From Prochloron sp965198675 (GTDB taxonomy: Bacteria > Cyanobacteriota > Cyanobacteriia > Cyanobacteriales > Prochloraceae): 64,000 bases of DNA. Positions 15,890 to 24,547 of this stretch are shown piece after piece. Below the pieces are notes generated by a model that saw only the letters and a list, made by a program, of their open reading frames with translations, ran no database searches and was not told the DNA's origin. Within the stretch, counting starts at the first letter, position 1, and every line of letters starts with the position of its first letter. Location of the stretch: assembly GCA_965198675.1 (NCBI GenBank), contig OZ240666.1, positions 1,550,001 to 1,614,000 on the forward strand, read 5' to 3'. A program made the translations under genes and the position numbers.

Positions 15890-17281
15890 TTAAATTATTA
15901 GTCTTGTAGGCAAACAATCTTGCCGGATCAAGTCTTGGTAGGTTTCCCGCTGGATAATGAGGTTAGCTTCTCCCTCATTGACTAAAATAGCTGCCGGTCT
16001 AGATATCCGGTTATAATTAGAAGCCATGCTATAATTGTAAGCCCCGGTTGCCATAACTACCAAAATATCTCCCGGTTCCGTTTCTGGTAGCAGAGCATTT
16101 TTAATCACAATATCCCCGGATTCGCAGTGTTTTCCTGCCACCGTAATCCTTTTCACCGCTGTCGGTGCTGACATGCGATTGGCGATCACCGCCCGATAGA
16201 CAGACTGATAAGTAATCGGGCGGGGGTTGTCAGACATACCTCCATCTACGGATATATAGGTACGGATACCGGGAACCACCTTGCTCGAACCAACAGTGTA
16301 AGCAGTGACGCAAGCGGAACCAATCAGGGAGCGCCCCGGTTCCACAATCAGCTTCGGGAGGGAGATTTCTAGGCGGTTGCAAGCCTCAATTGTAGCAGTG
16401 GAGACAGTTTTAACCCATTCGTCGATACTGGGAGGATCGTCGGAATCGGTATAGCGAATACCCAAACCGCCACCCAAATTCAACTCTCTCATCTTCAAGC
16501 CCCTATCAACCGCTTGCTTCATCCATTCTACCATTACCCCCGCTAAATCCTTATGAGGTTGCCTTTCAAAAATTTGGGAGCCAATATGAGCGTGCAAACC
16601 AATACAGTCAAGATTAGCCTGACGAAGGACAAAGGCAAACACTTCCTTTATACCATCGGGATCGAAGCCAAACTTGCTGTCTAAGTGTCCCGTTCTAATA
16701 TACTCGTGGGTGTGACATTCGATTCCCGGTGTCAATCGCAGCATTATTGGGATTGGTTTTGACGACAACTCATCAGCAAGCTTCGTCAGCATTTCTAACT
16801 CCAGCCAATTATCCACAATAATCTTGCAGCCATGGGCGATCGCCAGTTCCAATTCCGCTGCGGATTTATTGTTCCCGTGACAATAGATTAAATCTCCCTT
16901 TACCCCTGCAAGCAGGGTAGTATAGAGTTCGCCCCCAGAAACCACATCGAAACCGAAACCCTCAGACGCGATTATGCTGCAAACTGCCAAACAACTCCAT
17001 GCTTTGCTCGCGTAGATAGGTAAAGCAGATCCAGGATAGTAACGAGCAAAAGCTTCTCTGTACTGCTGACAAGCTGTCCTGAGAGTTACTTCGTCCAAGA
17101 TATAGAGGGGAGAGGCGAATCGTTCCACCAAGGTTGTCAGATCGCAACCGCCAATTTCCAGACAGTCCCTACTGTTAATCTTAGCCGTCAGGGGTAACAG
17201 TTCTTGATTGGGAGATCGTCCTGGAATAGTTTGAGGTAAATAGCGATGTCTCGAATCTACTCTCTGGATTGTCGATATCAT
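15890..17281 (-). CDS. lysA: Diaminopimelate decarboxylase
   Basis: 463 residues. The PLP-binding Lys is in LPIYASKAWSCLAVC, and the glycine-rich phosphate site LNLGGGLGIRY, the EPGRSLIG motif, and the C-terminal CESGDIV and MATGAYNYSMASNYN are all present. It converts meso-diaminopimelate to lysine. An N-terminal extension of about 40 residues precedes the catalytic barrel, as in other cyanobacterial LysA. It lies 18 bp upstream of cdaA on the same strand and is divergent from rimI. Confidence 0.95.
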   Translation of the reverse strand: MISTIQRVDSRHRYLPQTIPGRSPNQELLPLTAKINSRDCLEIGGCDLTTLVERFASPLYILDEVTLRTACQQYREAFARYYPGSALPIYASKAWSCLAVCSIIASEGFGFDVVSGGELYTTLLAGVKGDLIYCHGNNKSAAELELAIAHGCKIIVDNWLELEMLTKLADELSSKPIPIMLRLTPGIECHTHEYIRTGHLDSKFGFDPDGIKEVFAFVLRQANLDCIGLHAHIGSQIFERQPHKDLAGVMVEWMKQAVDRGLKMRELNLGGGLGIRYTDSDDPPSIDEWVKTVSTATIEACNRLEISLPKLIVEPGRSLIGSACVTAYTVGSSKVVPGIRTYISVDGGMSDNPRPITYQSVYRAVIANRMSAPTAVKRITVAGKHCESGDIVIKNALLPETEPGDILVVMATGAYNYSMASNYNRISRPAAILVNEGEANLIIQRETYQDLIRQDCLPTRLII

Positions 17282-17340
17282 AGTCGTTTGAAGATTTGAT
17301 TTTTTGCCATAATCTTCTATTTAGTGTACAATTGAATCAT

Positions 17341-17904
17341 GTGACTTTAGCCAAACTGCAACTAAAACCTTTAACTTGCTCCCAGATCCCCTCAATTGTT
17401 GAGCTTGACATTGAGTGTCTCGGCGGTCTTTGGACAAGAGAAGGTTATGAAAGGGAAATAGCTAGTCCCAATAGCACTTTGTTAGTCCTTTCATTATCAA
17501 CCACCCCCTCAAATGACCGGGAAAAAATACTTGGCGTAGGCTGTTTGTGGGCAATTTTAGAGGAAGCACACATTACCATTTTTGCAATTAAACCGGACTA
17601 TCAAGGTCGATCCCTGGGCCAATTGTTACTCTATAACTTACTTCAAGATGCTGTATCCCGTTCTCTGGAACGAGCAACCTTAGAAGTAAAGGAGGAGAAC
17701 ACTGTTGCCATCTCACTCTACAAGAAGTTTGGCTTCACCATAGTTGGACGACGGAAAGGCTATTATCAAAATGGGCAAGATGCTCTCATTCTTTGGCGTG
17801 GAGGTTTGAATACACCTCAATTCCAGCAAGATTTAGGAATGTGGCAGCAACAAATCAGCTCCAAGCTTTCCCTCCACAACTATAGCATGTACCATGACAG
17901 TTGA
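17341..17904 (+). CDS. rimI: Ribosomal protein S18-alanine N-acetyltransferase
   Basis: GNAT acetyltransferase. The acetyl-CoA loop reads PDYQGRSLGQLLLYNLL (Q/R-x-x-G-x-G/A), followed by ATLEVKEENTVAISLYKKFGF and GRRKGYYQNGQDALIL, the RimI pattern. GTG 17341 (MTLAKLQLKPLTCSQIPSIV) is preferred to TTG 17296 because it matches the family start. The extended C-terminus (MWQQQISSKLSLHNY) is usual in cyanobacteria. Divergent from lysA; a CCAGTTACCAG repeat follows the stop. Confidence 0.85.
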   Translation: MTLAKLQLKPLTCSQIPSIVELDIECLGGLWTREGYEREIASPNSTLLVLSLSTTPSNDREKILGVGCLWAILEEAHITIFAIKPDYQGRSLGQLLLYNLLQDAVSRSLERATLEVKEENTVAISLYKKFGFTIVGRRKGYYQNGQDALILWRGGLNTPQFQQDLGMWQQQISSKLSLHNYSMYHDS

Positions 17905-17986
17905 CCAGTTACCAGTTCCTGAGTAAGCACGTATCATGATTTTTACCATCATTTAAGTTTTTGGAGAGTGAGCAGTTTTGAGGTTA

Positions 17987-18235
17987 ATGATGAAAACCAA
18001 ACAACAACAAGCTATTCATTTTGAGGACTATAGTTATAAAGGGTTAGGAGGCGACCCGGCTTTGCCGGATCCCTTCGGGCGCGCCATGACTCTGACATTA
18101 AATGGACAAACAGGAATCATACGTACAGAGCGAGGTTTGACAATTGGAGGTACTCCCATCACTTATACTGGTGAAAGATGTGAGTTAAAAGACTATAGGG
18201 TGGCGAACCCACGGACTTATCATAGCTTATTGTAA
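17987..18235 (+). CDS. Short DUF433-like protein, probably truncated
   Basis: 82 residues from ATG 17987. The segment GIIRTERGLTIGGTPITYTG resembles the opening of DUF433 antitoxin-like proteins (ERGLTIAGTRIT), but the rest of that domain is missing. The residues GGDPALPDPFGRAM come from a repeat (CGGATCCCTTCGGGCGCGCC) also seen near 32127-32150. I infer a disrupted antitoxin-type gene. Its end overlaps the RelE-type toxin by 16 bp on the other strand. Confidence 0.4.
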   Translation: MMKTKQQQAIHFEDYSYKGLGGDPALPDPFGRAMTLTLNGQTGIIRTERGLTIGGTPITYTGERCELKDYRVANPRTYHSLL

Positions 18236-18489
18236 ATATGGCTTCGATGACCTACACGAACAACAATAATTAGCAATACTTCATCCTTGATTGAATAAAT
18301 AACTCGATATTTTCCTACCCGAATTCTGTAGAAATCACAGTTTTTCCCCTTCAGCTTTTTGCAATCACCGGGACGTGGGTTTTCGGCCAAAACTGCGATC
18401 TCATCTTTGAGAAGAGGAACATCTTGCGGGTCAATTGACTTGAAATCCTTCTTGACTCGCCTGTCGAACTTGATTCTATATTTCCTCAC
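18220..18489 (-). CDS. RelE/ParE-superfamily toxin
   Basis: 89 residues: KYRIKFDRRVKKDFKSID, PLLKDEIAVLAENPRPGDCK, KLKGKNCDFYRIRVGKYRVI and IIVVRVGHRSHIYNKL. The basic fold and the C-terminal HR-x-x-IY motif are typical of RelE mRNA interferases acting at the ribosome. The start is one base after the antitoxin stop, so the pair is co-translated. Confidence 0.88.
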   Translation of the reverse strand: MRKYRIKFDRRVKKDFKSIDPQDVPLLKDEIAVLAENPRPGDCKKLKGKNCDFYRIRVGKYRVIYSIKDEVLLIIVVRVGHRSHIYNKL

Positions 18490-18490
18490 C

Positions 18491-18784
18491 CTACACCCCT
18501 AGATCAGCAAAAAATTCATCAAATCCAATGGCGTCACCATCAGCATTAGCCATGCGTATCTCTGCTTCCTGTAAGTCATAACGCTCCTGTGCTTCCTCAA
18601 GGAGTTGTAAAAACAATTTGTAGTCGGTGGCAGAAATTATGTAGACTGGTTCCTTCCCTGAACGTTGGATTTCCAGGTGCTCGGAACCGACAGCAACCTT
18701 ATCTAGGACATCTGTTGCCCAATTACCTTTCATTTCCACGGTTGCCCAATTACCTTTCATTTCCACGGCAGAAATCTTGTTCAT
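18491..18784 (-). CDS. Antitoxin (Phd/YefM-like) with an internal 27-bp duplication
   Basis: 97 residues. After MNKISAV the sequence EMKGNWATV is present twice in tandem, encoded by a 27-bp direct repeat at about 18713-18768. The rest (VAVGSEHLEIQRSGKEPVY, IISATDYKLFLQLLEE) fits an antitoxin of the Phd/YefM class with an acidic toxin-binding tail (DAIGFDEFFADLGV). It would neutralise the downstream RelE-type toxin and probably autorepress the operon. The duplication lies in the predicted DNA-binding N-terminus. Confidence 0.8.
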   Translation of the reverse strand: MNKISAVEMKGNWATVEMKGNWATDVLDKVAVGSEHLEIQRSGKEPVYIISATDYKLFLQLLEEAQERYDLQEAEIRMANADGDAIGFDEFFADLGV

Positions 18785-19085
18785 TTGCCCTCAAAATATC
18801 TACACTCCAATATAGCACAAATAACCCAAAGGCTCTTGTTTGAGTAGGGGCGGGGAAATCCGCGCCCACTCACGCTCCCTTCTTAAATATGAGAAACTCT
18901 TTATCCTTTGGCTTGACTTAAATATCTCATGATTCCTCTCTCTGCGCTACCGGTGTTCTGCGGTTCACAAAAAAAGCGGAAACCTAGAAAAAAGATTCGG
19001 TATCCCACTCCTGCAGAACCCAAAAAAGGGAGTTAACCTATGCTATCATTACCTTACAAGCGGCAATAGGGCGAGGGAAAAAGTC
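18785..19085. other. Intergenic region before clpC
   Basis: No gene seen. A short inverted repeat GGGGCGGGGAAATCCGCGCCC lies near 18846-18866, and a degenerate family-E arm (CTCTCTGCGCTACCGGTGTT) near 18934. The clpC promoter must lie in the last 100 bp; I cannot point to clear -35/-10 boxes. A GGGCGAGGGAAAAAG purine run precedes the ATG. Confidence 0.4.
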
Positions 19086-21584
19086 ATGTTTGAACGATTC
19101 ACAGAAAAAGCGATTAAGGTAATCATGCTAGCCCAGGAGGAAGCAAGACGACTGGGACACAACTTTGTGGGTACGGAGCAGATTCTTCTCGGTCTCATCG
19201 GCGAAGGAACTGGTGTAGCAGCTAAAGTGCTAAAATCTGCTGGGGTTAATCTGAAAGACGCCAGGATAGAAGTAGAAAAAATTATCGGTCGCGGTTCGGG
19301 GTTCGTGGCTGTGGAAATACCCTTCACTCCCCGAGCAAAGCGGGTACTGGAACTCTCCCTGGAAGAAGCGCGACAACTGGGACACAATTACATCGGTACG
19401 GAACACTTACTTCTGGGTTTGATTCGGGAAGGAGAAGGGGTAGCGGCTAGGGTACTAGAAAATCTAGGAGTAGACCTGTCTAAGGTGCGGACTCAGGTAA
19501 TACGAATGCTGGGAGAAACCGCAGAAGTAACCGCAGGGGTAGGTGCCTCAGGAGGTCCGCAAAAAACCCCCACCCTGGACGAGTTTGGCGCCAACTTGAC
19601 CAAATTAGCTAAAGAAGGGAAGCTTGATCCAGTGGTGGGGAGGACGAAGGAAATCGAACGGGTAATCCAAATACTGGGTCGGCGCACCAAGAACAACCCC
19701 GTCCTCATCGGGGAACCGGGAGTGGGCAAAACTGCCATCGCCGAAGGTTTAGCTCAGCGCATTGCCAATCAGGATGTCACCGATATTATACAAGACAAGC
19801 GGGTCATGACTCTAGATATCGGTTTGCTGGTAGCGGGGACCAAATATCGGGGGGAATTTGAAGAACGGCTCAAGAAAATCATGGATGAGATTCGTACTAC
19901 TGGGAACATCATTGTGGTAATTGATGAAGTCCATACCCTCATCGGTGCCGGTGCAGCAGAAGGAGCCATCGACGCTGCTAACATTCTCAAACCAGCTTTG
20001 GCGAGGGGAGAATTGCAGTGTATTGGTGCCACCACCCTGGACGAGTACCGCAAGCACATCGAACGGGATGCAGCTTTAGAACGGCGCTTCCAGCCTGTAA
20101 TGGTGGGAGAACCCAGCGTGGATGAGACAATTGAAATTCTCTACGGTTTGCGGGAACGCTACGAGCAACATCACAAATTGAAAATCTTAGACGAAGCCCT
20201 GGAATCAGCAGCCAAACTCTCGGATCGCTATATATCGGATCGTTACCTCCCTGATAAAGCCATCGACCTGATCGATGAAGCCGGGTCTCGGGTGCGCCTG
20301 ATTAACTCCCAATTACCCCCAGCGGCGAAAGAATTGGATAAAGAACTGCGTCAGGTACTGAAGCAGAAAGATGATGCGGTGCGGGGGCAAGACTTTGAGA
20401 AAGCAGGGGAACTGAAAGATCGGGAGATGGAAATTAAAGAAGAAATTAAAGCCATCGCCTCGAATAAGAAAAATGAAGGTCCCGAAGACTCTAGTCTCTT
20501 TGTAGACTCGGAGGAAATTGCCCACATTGTCGCTTCCTGGACTGGGGTACCTGTCAATAAACTCACCGAGTCCGAGTCAGCGAAGCTCTTACACATGGAA
20601 GATACTCTCCACCAGCGTCTCATTGGTCAAGAAGAAGGAGTTAAAGCTGTCTCCCGGGCTATTCGCCGCGCCAGGGTGGGGCTGAAAAACCCCAACCGCC
20701 CCATTGCCAGTTTTGTATTTTCCGGTCCTACAGGGGTGGGTAAGACGGAATTAACCAAGGCTTTAGCAGCTTATTTCTTCGGTTCGGAAGAAGCCATGAT
20801 TCGCCTGGATATGTCGGAATACATGGAACGCCATACCGTTTCTAAACTAATTGGTTCCCCCCCAGGATACGTGGGTTATAACGAAGGGGGTCAGCTAACA
20901 GAAGCGGTGCGACGTCGTCCCTATACAGTAGTGCTGTTCGACGAAATCGAGAAAGCCCACCCGGACGTCTTCAATATGCTGCTGCAAATCCTGGAAGATG
21001 GTCGTCTTACCGATGCTAAGGGTCGAACCATAGACTTCAAGAATACCCTCCTCATCATGACCTCCAATATCGGCTCCAAGGTGATTGAAAAAGGCGGATC
21101 TAGCTTGGGATTTGAGTTTAGCGATGACAAAACTGAAGCTCAGTACAATCGCATTCGCAACCTAGTAAATGAGGAACTGAAGAATTACTTCCGTCCTGAA
21201 TTTCTCAATCGTCTCGATGAAATCATTGTTTTCCGTCAGTTAAACAAGGAAGAGGTGAAGGAAATTGCCGATATCCTCCTCAAAGAAGTGTTCAGTCGTC
21301 TGACAGAAAAGGAAATTACCCTGAAAGTGACCGACAAATTCAAAGAGCGTTTAGTAGATGAGGGTTACAATCCTGCTTATGGAGCGAGACCTTTGCGCCG
21401 GGCCATCATGCGCTTGTTGGAAGACGTGCTAGCAGAGGAAATCCTCTCCGGTCGCGTCAGTGAAGGTGATACAGCCCTAGTGGATATCGATGAGGAAGGG
21501 AAGGTCAAGGTGAGTTCAGAAAACCAAAATCTTGATTTACTAAGCAAAAGCAAGGAGAAATTATTGGTGAAAGCCACTGACTAG
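19086..21584 (+). CDS. clpC: ATP-dependent Clp protease ATP-binding subunit ClpC
   Basis: 832 residues. Two Clp-N repeats (FERFTEKAIKVIMLAQEEAR; FTPRAKRVLELSLEEARQLG), first AAA module with GEPGVGKTAIAEG near 210 and VIDEVHTLIGAGA, a UVR/coiled-coil middle segment (DFEKAGELKDREMEIKEEI), second AAA module with GPTGVGKTELTK near 547 and VLFDEIEKAHPDV, and a C-terminal ClpP-docking region. It unfolds substrates for ClpP, with roles in thylakoid protein quality control. A family-B palindrome starts 7 bp after the stop. Confidence 0.96.
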   Translation: MFERFTEKAIKVIMLAQEEARRLGHNFVGTEQILLGLIGEGTGVAAKVLKSAGVNLKDARIEVEKIIGRGSGFVAVEIPFTPRAKRVLELSLEEARQLGHNYIGTEHLLLGLIREGEGVAARVLENLGVDLSKVRTQVIRMLGETAEVTAGVGASGGPQKTPTLDEFGANLTKLAKEGKLDPVVGRTKEIERVIQILGRRTKNNPVLIGEPGVGKTAIAEGLAQRIANQDVTDIIQDKRVMTLDIGLLVAGTKYRGEFEERLKKIMDEIRTTGNIIVVIDEVHTLIGAGAAEGAIDAANILKPALARGELQCIGATTLDEYRKHIERDAALERRFQPVMVGEPSVDETIEILYGLRERYEQHHKLKILDEALESAAKLSDRYISDRYLPDKAIDLIDEAGSRVRLINSQLPPAAKELDKELRQVLKQKDDAVRGQDFEKAGELKDREMEIKEEIKAIASNKKNEGPEDSSLFVDSEEIAHIVASWTGVPVNKLTESESAKLLHMEDTLHQRLIGQEEGVKAVSRAIRRARVGLKNPNRPIASFVFSGPTGVGKTELTKALAAYFFGSEEAMIRLDMSEYMERHTVSKLIGSPPGYVGYNEGGQLTEAVRRRPYTVVLFDEIEKAHPDVFNMLLQILEDGRLTDAKGRTIDFKNTLLIMTSNIGSKVIEKGGSSLGFEFSDDKTEAQYNRIRNLVNEELKNYFRPEFLNRLDEIIVFRQLNKEEVKEIADILLKEVFSRLTEKEITLKVTDKFKERLVDEGYNPAYGARPLRRAIMRLLEDVLAEEILSGRVSEGDTALVDIDEEGKVKVSSENQNLDLLSKSKEKLLVKATD

Positions 21585-21585
21585 A

Positions 21586-21880
21586 AAATCGTAGGGGCAC
21601 GGCAGTGCCGTGCCCCTACACGTAAAACAAGCGGGAGCGTGGTAGCCCCGTGATTTTAATCCGGGGCGGAAACGCGACACGAGCAGTAGGATGCTAAGAA
21701 GTCGTAGGATGCGTTACTAGCCACTGTAGGATGCGTTACTAGCCGTAAGTAGTAGCAACAATACAAACTTTGTTGGCGTAACGCATCGTACTAGCAACAA
21801 TACAAACTTTGTTGGCGTAACGCATCGTACGTAACAGCATCCTAAATTAAATGGGTTAGCGTAACGCATCCTACGCTGCC
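21586..21880. repeat. Family-B palindrome and a large family-C element
   Basis: 21591-21619 is the palindrome GTAGGGGCACGG.../...CCGTGCCCCTAC. 21686-21874 is a family-C element bounded by GTAGGATGC and GCATCCTAC, with GTAGGATGCGTTACTAG near the left and GCGTAACGCATCCTAC at the right. An internal 40-bp unit with CAACAATACAAACTTTG and GTAACGCATCGTAC is tandemly repeated. Other family-C copies lie at 60662-60789 and 61340-61468 inside the group II intron relic. Confidence 0.8.
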
Positions 21881-21902
21881 GTGATGCGGGTCGTTGATAG
21901 AG

Positions 21903-22037
21903 GCCATTATCTTGGCTGTACTGACTGCGCCTGTTTTGACCCTCCTCGCTCGCTTTGGGATCCAAACCATGTACCAAGCTAACCCAACAGCATGGGCAGT
22001 TCTCCTCTACTTTGCAGATGTTTTCCTCATTTCATGA
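21903..22037 (+). pseudogene. C-terminal fragment of a membrane protein
   Basis: An open stretch without a start reads AIILAVLTAPVLTLLARFGI then QTMYQANPTAWAVLLYFADV and ends FLIS-stop at 22035-22037. The hydrophobic pattern suggests the last helix or helices of a membrane protein. The 5' side is replaced by the family-C repeat. Family not identified. Confidence 0.35.
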
Positions 22038-22082
22038 TCTTGATAACTGCCAATCATCAACATGAAATGGTAAAATTGTATT

Positions 22083-23363
22083 ATGGCTAAAAAACAATCA
22101 TATTGGGGCTGCCAACAGGTTTTACTCTCCCCAGATAAAGCGTTGTCAGCCATCCTGGAATATATCTGCACGGAGTCCAACAAAATCTACAATTGCGCGG
22201 TCTACTACGCTAGGCAAGTATGGTTCAAGACCAAGCGCATTGTGGGTAGAGCTGAAATTTGTGCGGCGATGAAACATAATCGGCACTTCACAGCCATGTA
22301 TGTGAGTGCATCCCAGCAAGTCTGTAATGGTGTCGCTTCCTCGTTCAAGTCATTCCAAAAGCTAAATAAGTTGTTTTGGGAAGGGAAACTTGACCAGATC
22401 CCATCGCCACCTGCCTACAGGAAAGCTGGATTATTCACCGTTTCATACCCTAAGCGATGGTTGAAATTCGTTGGCGACAAGATACGTTTGCCCCTTGGCA
22501 AGCAAGTTAAAGCATGGTTCGGATTGACTGAATTCTTCATTGATATGCCGTCTAATCTAGATTGGAGTCGAATTAAGGAGGTTCGTATCCTGCCTAGAAA
22601 TGGCGCATTCTATGCTGAGTTCGTCTACAAGATGGAAGCCCAAAAGGTTGACGTAGATCCTAGTAAGGCACTCGGCATTGATCACGGCATTGATAACTGG
22701 TTGACCTGTGTCGATACTGACGGCAATAGCTTCATCGTTGATGGGAAGCACATTAAGAGTTTGAACCAGTGGTACAACAAACGGGTTGCCAACCTCAAAG
22801 AGGGGCATGATGAGACCTACTGGACCAGGCTCTTGGCCATTATCACCGAGAAGCGTAACCGCCAGATGCGGGATGGGGTTAACAAAGCGGCTCGGCTGGT
22901 TGTTACCCACTGTATTGAGAAGGGTATCGGCACCATTGTCTTGGGGTGGAATCAGGGACAGAAAAATGGGGCCAACATGGGACGTAAGACCAACCAAACG
23001 TTTGTTCAGATCCCCACAGCCCGATTAAAACAGCGCATTGCTCAACTATGCGACCTGTACGGTATTCAGTTTATAGAGACTGAGGAGAGTTATACCAGCC
23101 AAGCTAGTGCCCTAGACAACGATGATCTTCCCGTATTCGGTGAAAAACCCGCAGAGTGGAAACCATCCGGCAAAAGGGTTAAACGTGGTTTGTATCGTAC
23201 TGCCCAAAATTGGTATCTCAACGCCGATTGCAATGGGGCAATGAACATGATCCGAAAAGTAGCGGGAACTGTCGGGATTAACCTGGCAGAACTCAGTAGG
23301 GGCGCTTTGACTACGCCTGTAAGAGTTCGACTATGGACTCTTAACGAATCCCCGTGTCTTTAG
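22083..23363 (+). CDS. tnpB: TnpB-family RNA-guided nuclease, variant active site
   Basis: 426 residues. RuvC-like residues are seen in ALGIDHGIDNW (first Asp), FIETEESYTSQAS (Glu) and YLNADCNGAMNM (last Asp). The usual Glu of the E-x-L block is absent: the equivalent stretch reads IVLGWNQGQKNG. The CxxC zinc finger is also missing. These features match a known TnpB lineage whose catalytic residues appear rearranged; that placement is from memory of the family. The stop lies inside the right-end hairpin. Flanked upstream by a hydrophobic gene remnant and downstream by a thioredoxin-like gene. Confidence 0.85.
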   Translation: MAKKQSYWGCQQVLLSPDKALSAILEYICTESNKIYNCAVYYARQVWFKTKRIVGRAEICAAMKHNRHFTAMYVSASQQVCNGVASSFKSFQKLNKLFWEGKLDQIPSPPAYRKAGLFTVSYPKRWLKFVGDKIRLPLGKQVKAWFGLTEFFIDMPSNLDWSRIKEVRILPRNGAFYAEFVYKMEAQKVDVDPSKALGIDHGIDNWLTCVDTDGNSFIVDGKHIKSLNQWYNKRVANLKEGHDETYWTRLLAIITEKRNRQMRDGVNKAARLVVTHCIEKGIGTIVLGWNQGQKNGANMGRKTNQTFVQIPTARLKQRIAQLCDLYGIQFIETEESYTSQASALDNDDLPVFGEKPAEWKPSGKRVKRGLYRTAQNWYLNADCNGAMNMIRKVAGTVGINLAELSRGALTTPVRVRLWTLNESPCL

Positions 23364-23370
23364 ACCGGGG
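23350..23370 (+). ncRNA. Right-end hairpin of the tnpB guide RNA
   Basis: The hairpin CCCCG-TGTCTTTAGAC-CGGGG overlaps the tnpB stop. A diverged solo copy on the minus strand at 11376-11400 shows that this end has moved or been left behind elsewhere. Confidence 0.5.
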
Positions 23371-23434
23371 AGAAGTCAATGGTAAATGTTTAACCATTGC
23401 GTAGCAACCGCTCTTAGCGTCCCACCATTTTTTG

Positions 23435-23989
23435 ATGAAAGCCTTAGTAAAACTTTGCTCCTTAACTCTGATAGCCTTATTGGGCAGCCTACTTTTGTTA
23501 GGTACCTCACCAGCTTTAGCTAAAATCGACAACGATCGCTACGATGGCAATATTTTTGTACTCTATGCTGGTAATGGCTCCTTGGTCCCTCCCCGAATCA
23601 GTCTCTCTGAGTCACTGGAAAGGGGTAAACCTGCCATATTAGTATATTATCTAGATGATAGCAAGGACTGCAAGCAATTCGCCCTAGTTGTTTCCAACCT
23701 CCAAGCTTATTACGGTCGCGCTGCCAGTTTTATTCCCATTAGCGTGGATACCATTCCCGTAAAATCTAGCTACAGTCCCACTGATGCGGGTTACTATTAC
23801 CAGGGGGTTGTACCACAAACTGTTATTTTAGATCCCACGGGCGAAGTGAGATTTAACGGTCAGGGACTTGTCCCTTTCGAAGAGATGGATGACGTTTTAC
23901 GCTCAGTATTTGACTTGCTACCCCGAGCAGAGTCAGTGGAACTCAAACGCCGCTCTTTTAATCAATTCAATGCTGAGTTAGTAGATTGA
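23435..23989 (+). CDS. Thioredoxin-fold thylakoid protein, possibly a photosystem I accumulation factor
   Basis: 184 residues from ATG 23435. A signal/anchor helix (VKLCSLTLIALLGSLLLLG) ends at ALA, then a conserved segment IDNDRYDGNIFVLYAGNGSL and a thioredoxin-like fold (KPAILVYYLDDSKDCKQFAL) with a single Cys, so it lacks a redox CxxC pair. VPQTVILDPTGEVRFNGQG follows. It matches a cyanobacterial family that I recall being annotated as a thylakoid photosystem I accumulation factor; this name is from memory and not provable here. A signal-anchored lumenal or membrane location is likely. Confidence 0.65.
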   Translation: MKALVKLCSLTLIALLGSLLLLGTSPALAKIDNDRYDGNIFVLYAGNGSLVPPRISLSESLERGKPAILVYYLDDSKDCKQFALVVSNLQAYYGRAASFIPISVDTIPVKSSYSPTDAGYYYQGVVPQTVILDPTGEVRFNGQGLVPFEEMDDVLRSVFDLLPRAESVELKRRSFNQFNAELVD

Positions 23990-24005
23990 CTTGGGTTAGA
24001 AAATA

Positions 24006-24377
24006 CTAGTTTTTGTTGGGCAACAGTTGATTTACTTTTGCCAGCAAATCCGGCGCACTGAAAGGTTTAGTTATATATTGATTTCCGCCTTGTTTTTTTC
24101 CCCAGTACTCGTCAAATTCCTGATCTTTAGTAGAACAGATTAAAATTGGCAGTTGCTCAGTTCCTGGATTTCTCCTAATCCAACGACACAACTCGTAGCC
24201 GTTCATTTCGGGCATGATTAAATCTGTGATTACTAAATCCGGCGGGTTTGTCTTTATTTTTTCCCGCGCTTCCACCCCATTAACTGCTTCAATTACTTGA
24301 AGGCCATCATTTTGGAGAATCTCAGAAATCATTTCCCGTGGTGTATTACTGTCGTCTACTATCAGGACTGTAAACAT
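24006..24377 (-). CDS. Single-domain response regulator (PilH/CheY-like)
   Basis: 123 residues: the acid pocket Asp8/Asp9 in LIVDDS, phospho-acceptor Asp52 in LVITDLIMPEMNGYE, Thr/Ser in ICSTKD and Lys104 in YITKPF. The segment FDEYWGKKQGGNQY resembles the PilH group of type IV pilus and phototaxis regulators. No output domain is present. It stands alone and converges on the thioredoxin-fold gene. Its partner kinase is not in the window. Confidence 0.85.
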   Translation of the reverse strand: MFTVLIVDDSNTPREMISEILQNDGLQVIEAVNGVEAREKIKTNPPDLVITDLIMPEMNGYELCRWIRRNPGTEQLPILICSTKDQEFDEYWGKKQGGNQYITKPFSAPDLLAKVNQLLPNKN

Positions 24378-24547
24378 AATTCTATCTTTAATATCTATCT
24401 AGAGTAATGGTCGCCAACAAGCTAGGGCAGCAGTAGTATTGGCGTCAACTATTATATCTAGTAACAGCACTTATGGCGATCGCTCTATCCAATATTACTT
24501 TCCATTATAGCAAGGTTATTTTGATTAAGAAAAATTAACTAATATTA

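Larger units (their letters stand above)
22020..23395 (+). mobile_element. IS1341-type element carrying tnpB only
   Basis: A subterminal hairpin ATTTCATG/CATGAAAT (about 22029-22066) lies just before tnpB, and a right-end hairpin CCCCG-TGTCTTTAGAC-CGGGG (23350-23370) lies at its 3' end. There is no tnpA, so transposition would need a TnpA in trans, for example from the element at 11700-13770. The ends are inferred from the hairpins. Confidence 0.65.

Noticed and set aside
21591..21619. Family-B palindrome as an intrinsic terminator of clpC
   Set aside because: The stem is strong but no T-run follows, and the same palindrome lies inside an RNA candidate and an intron, so it is better seen as a repeat.
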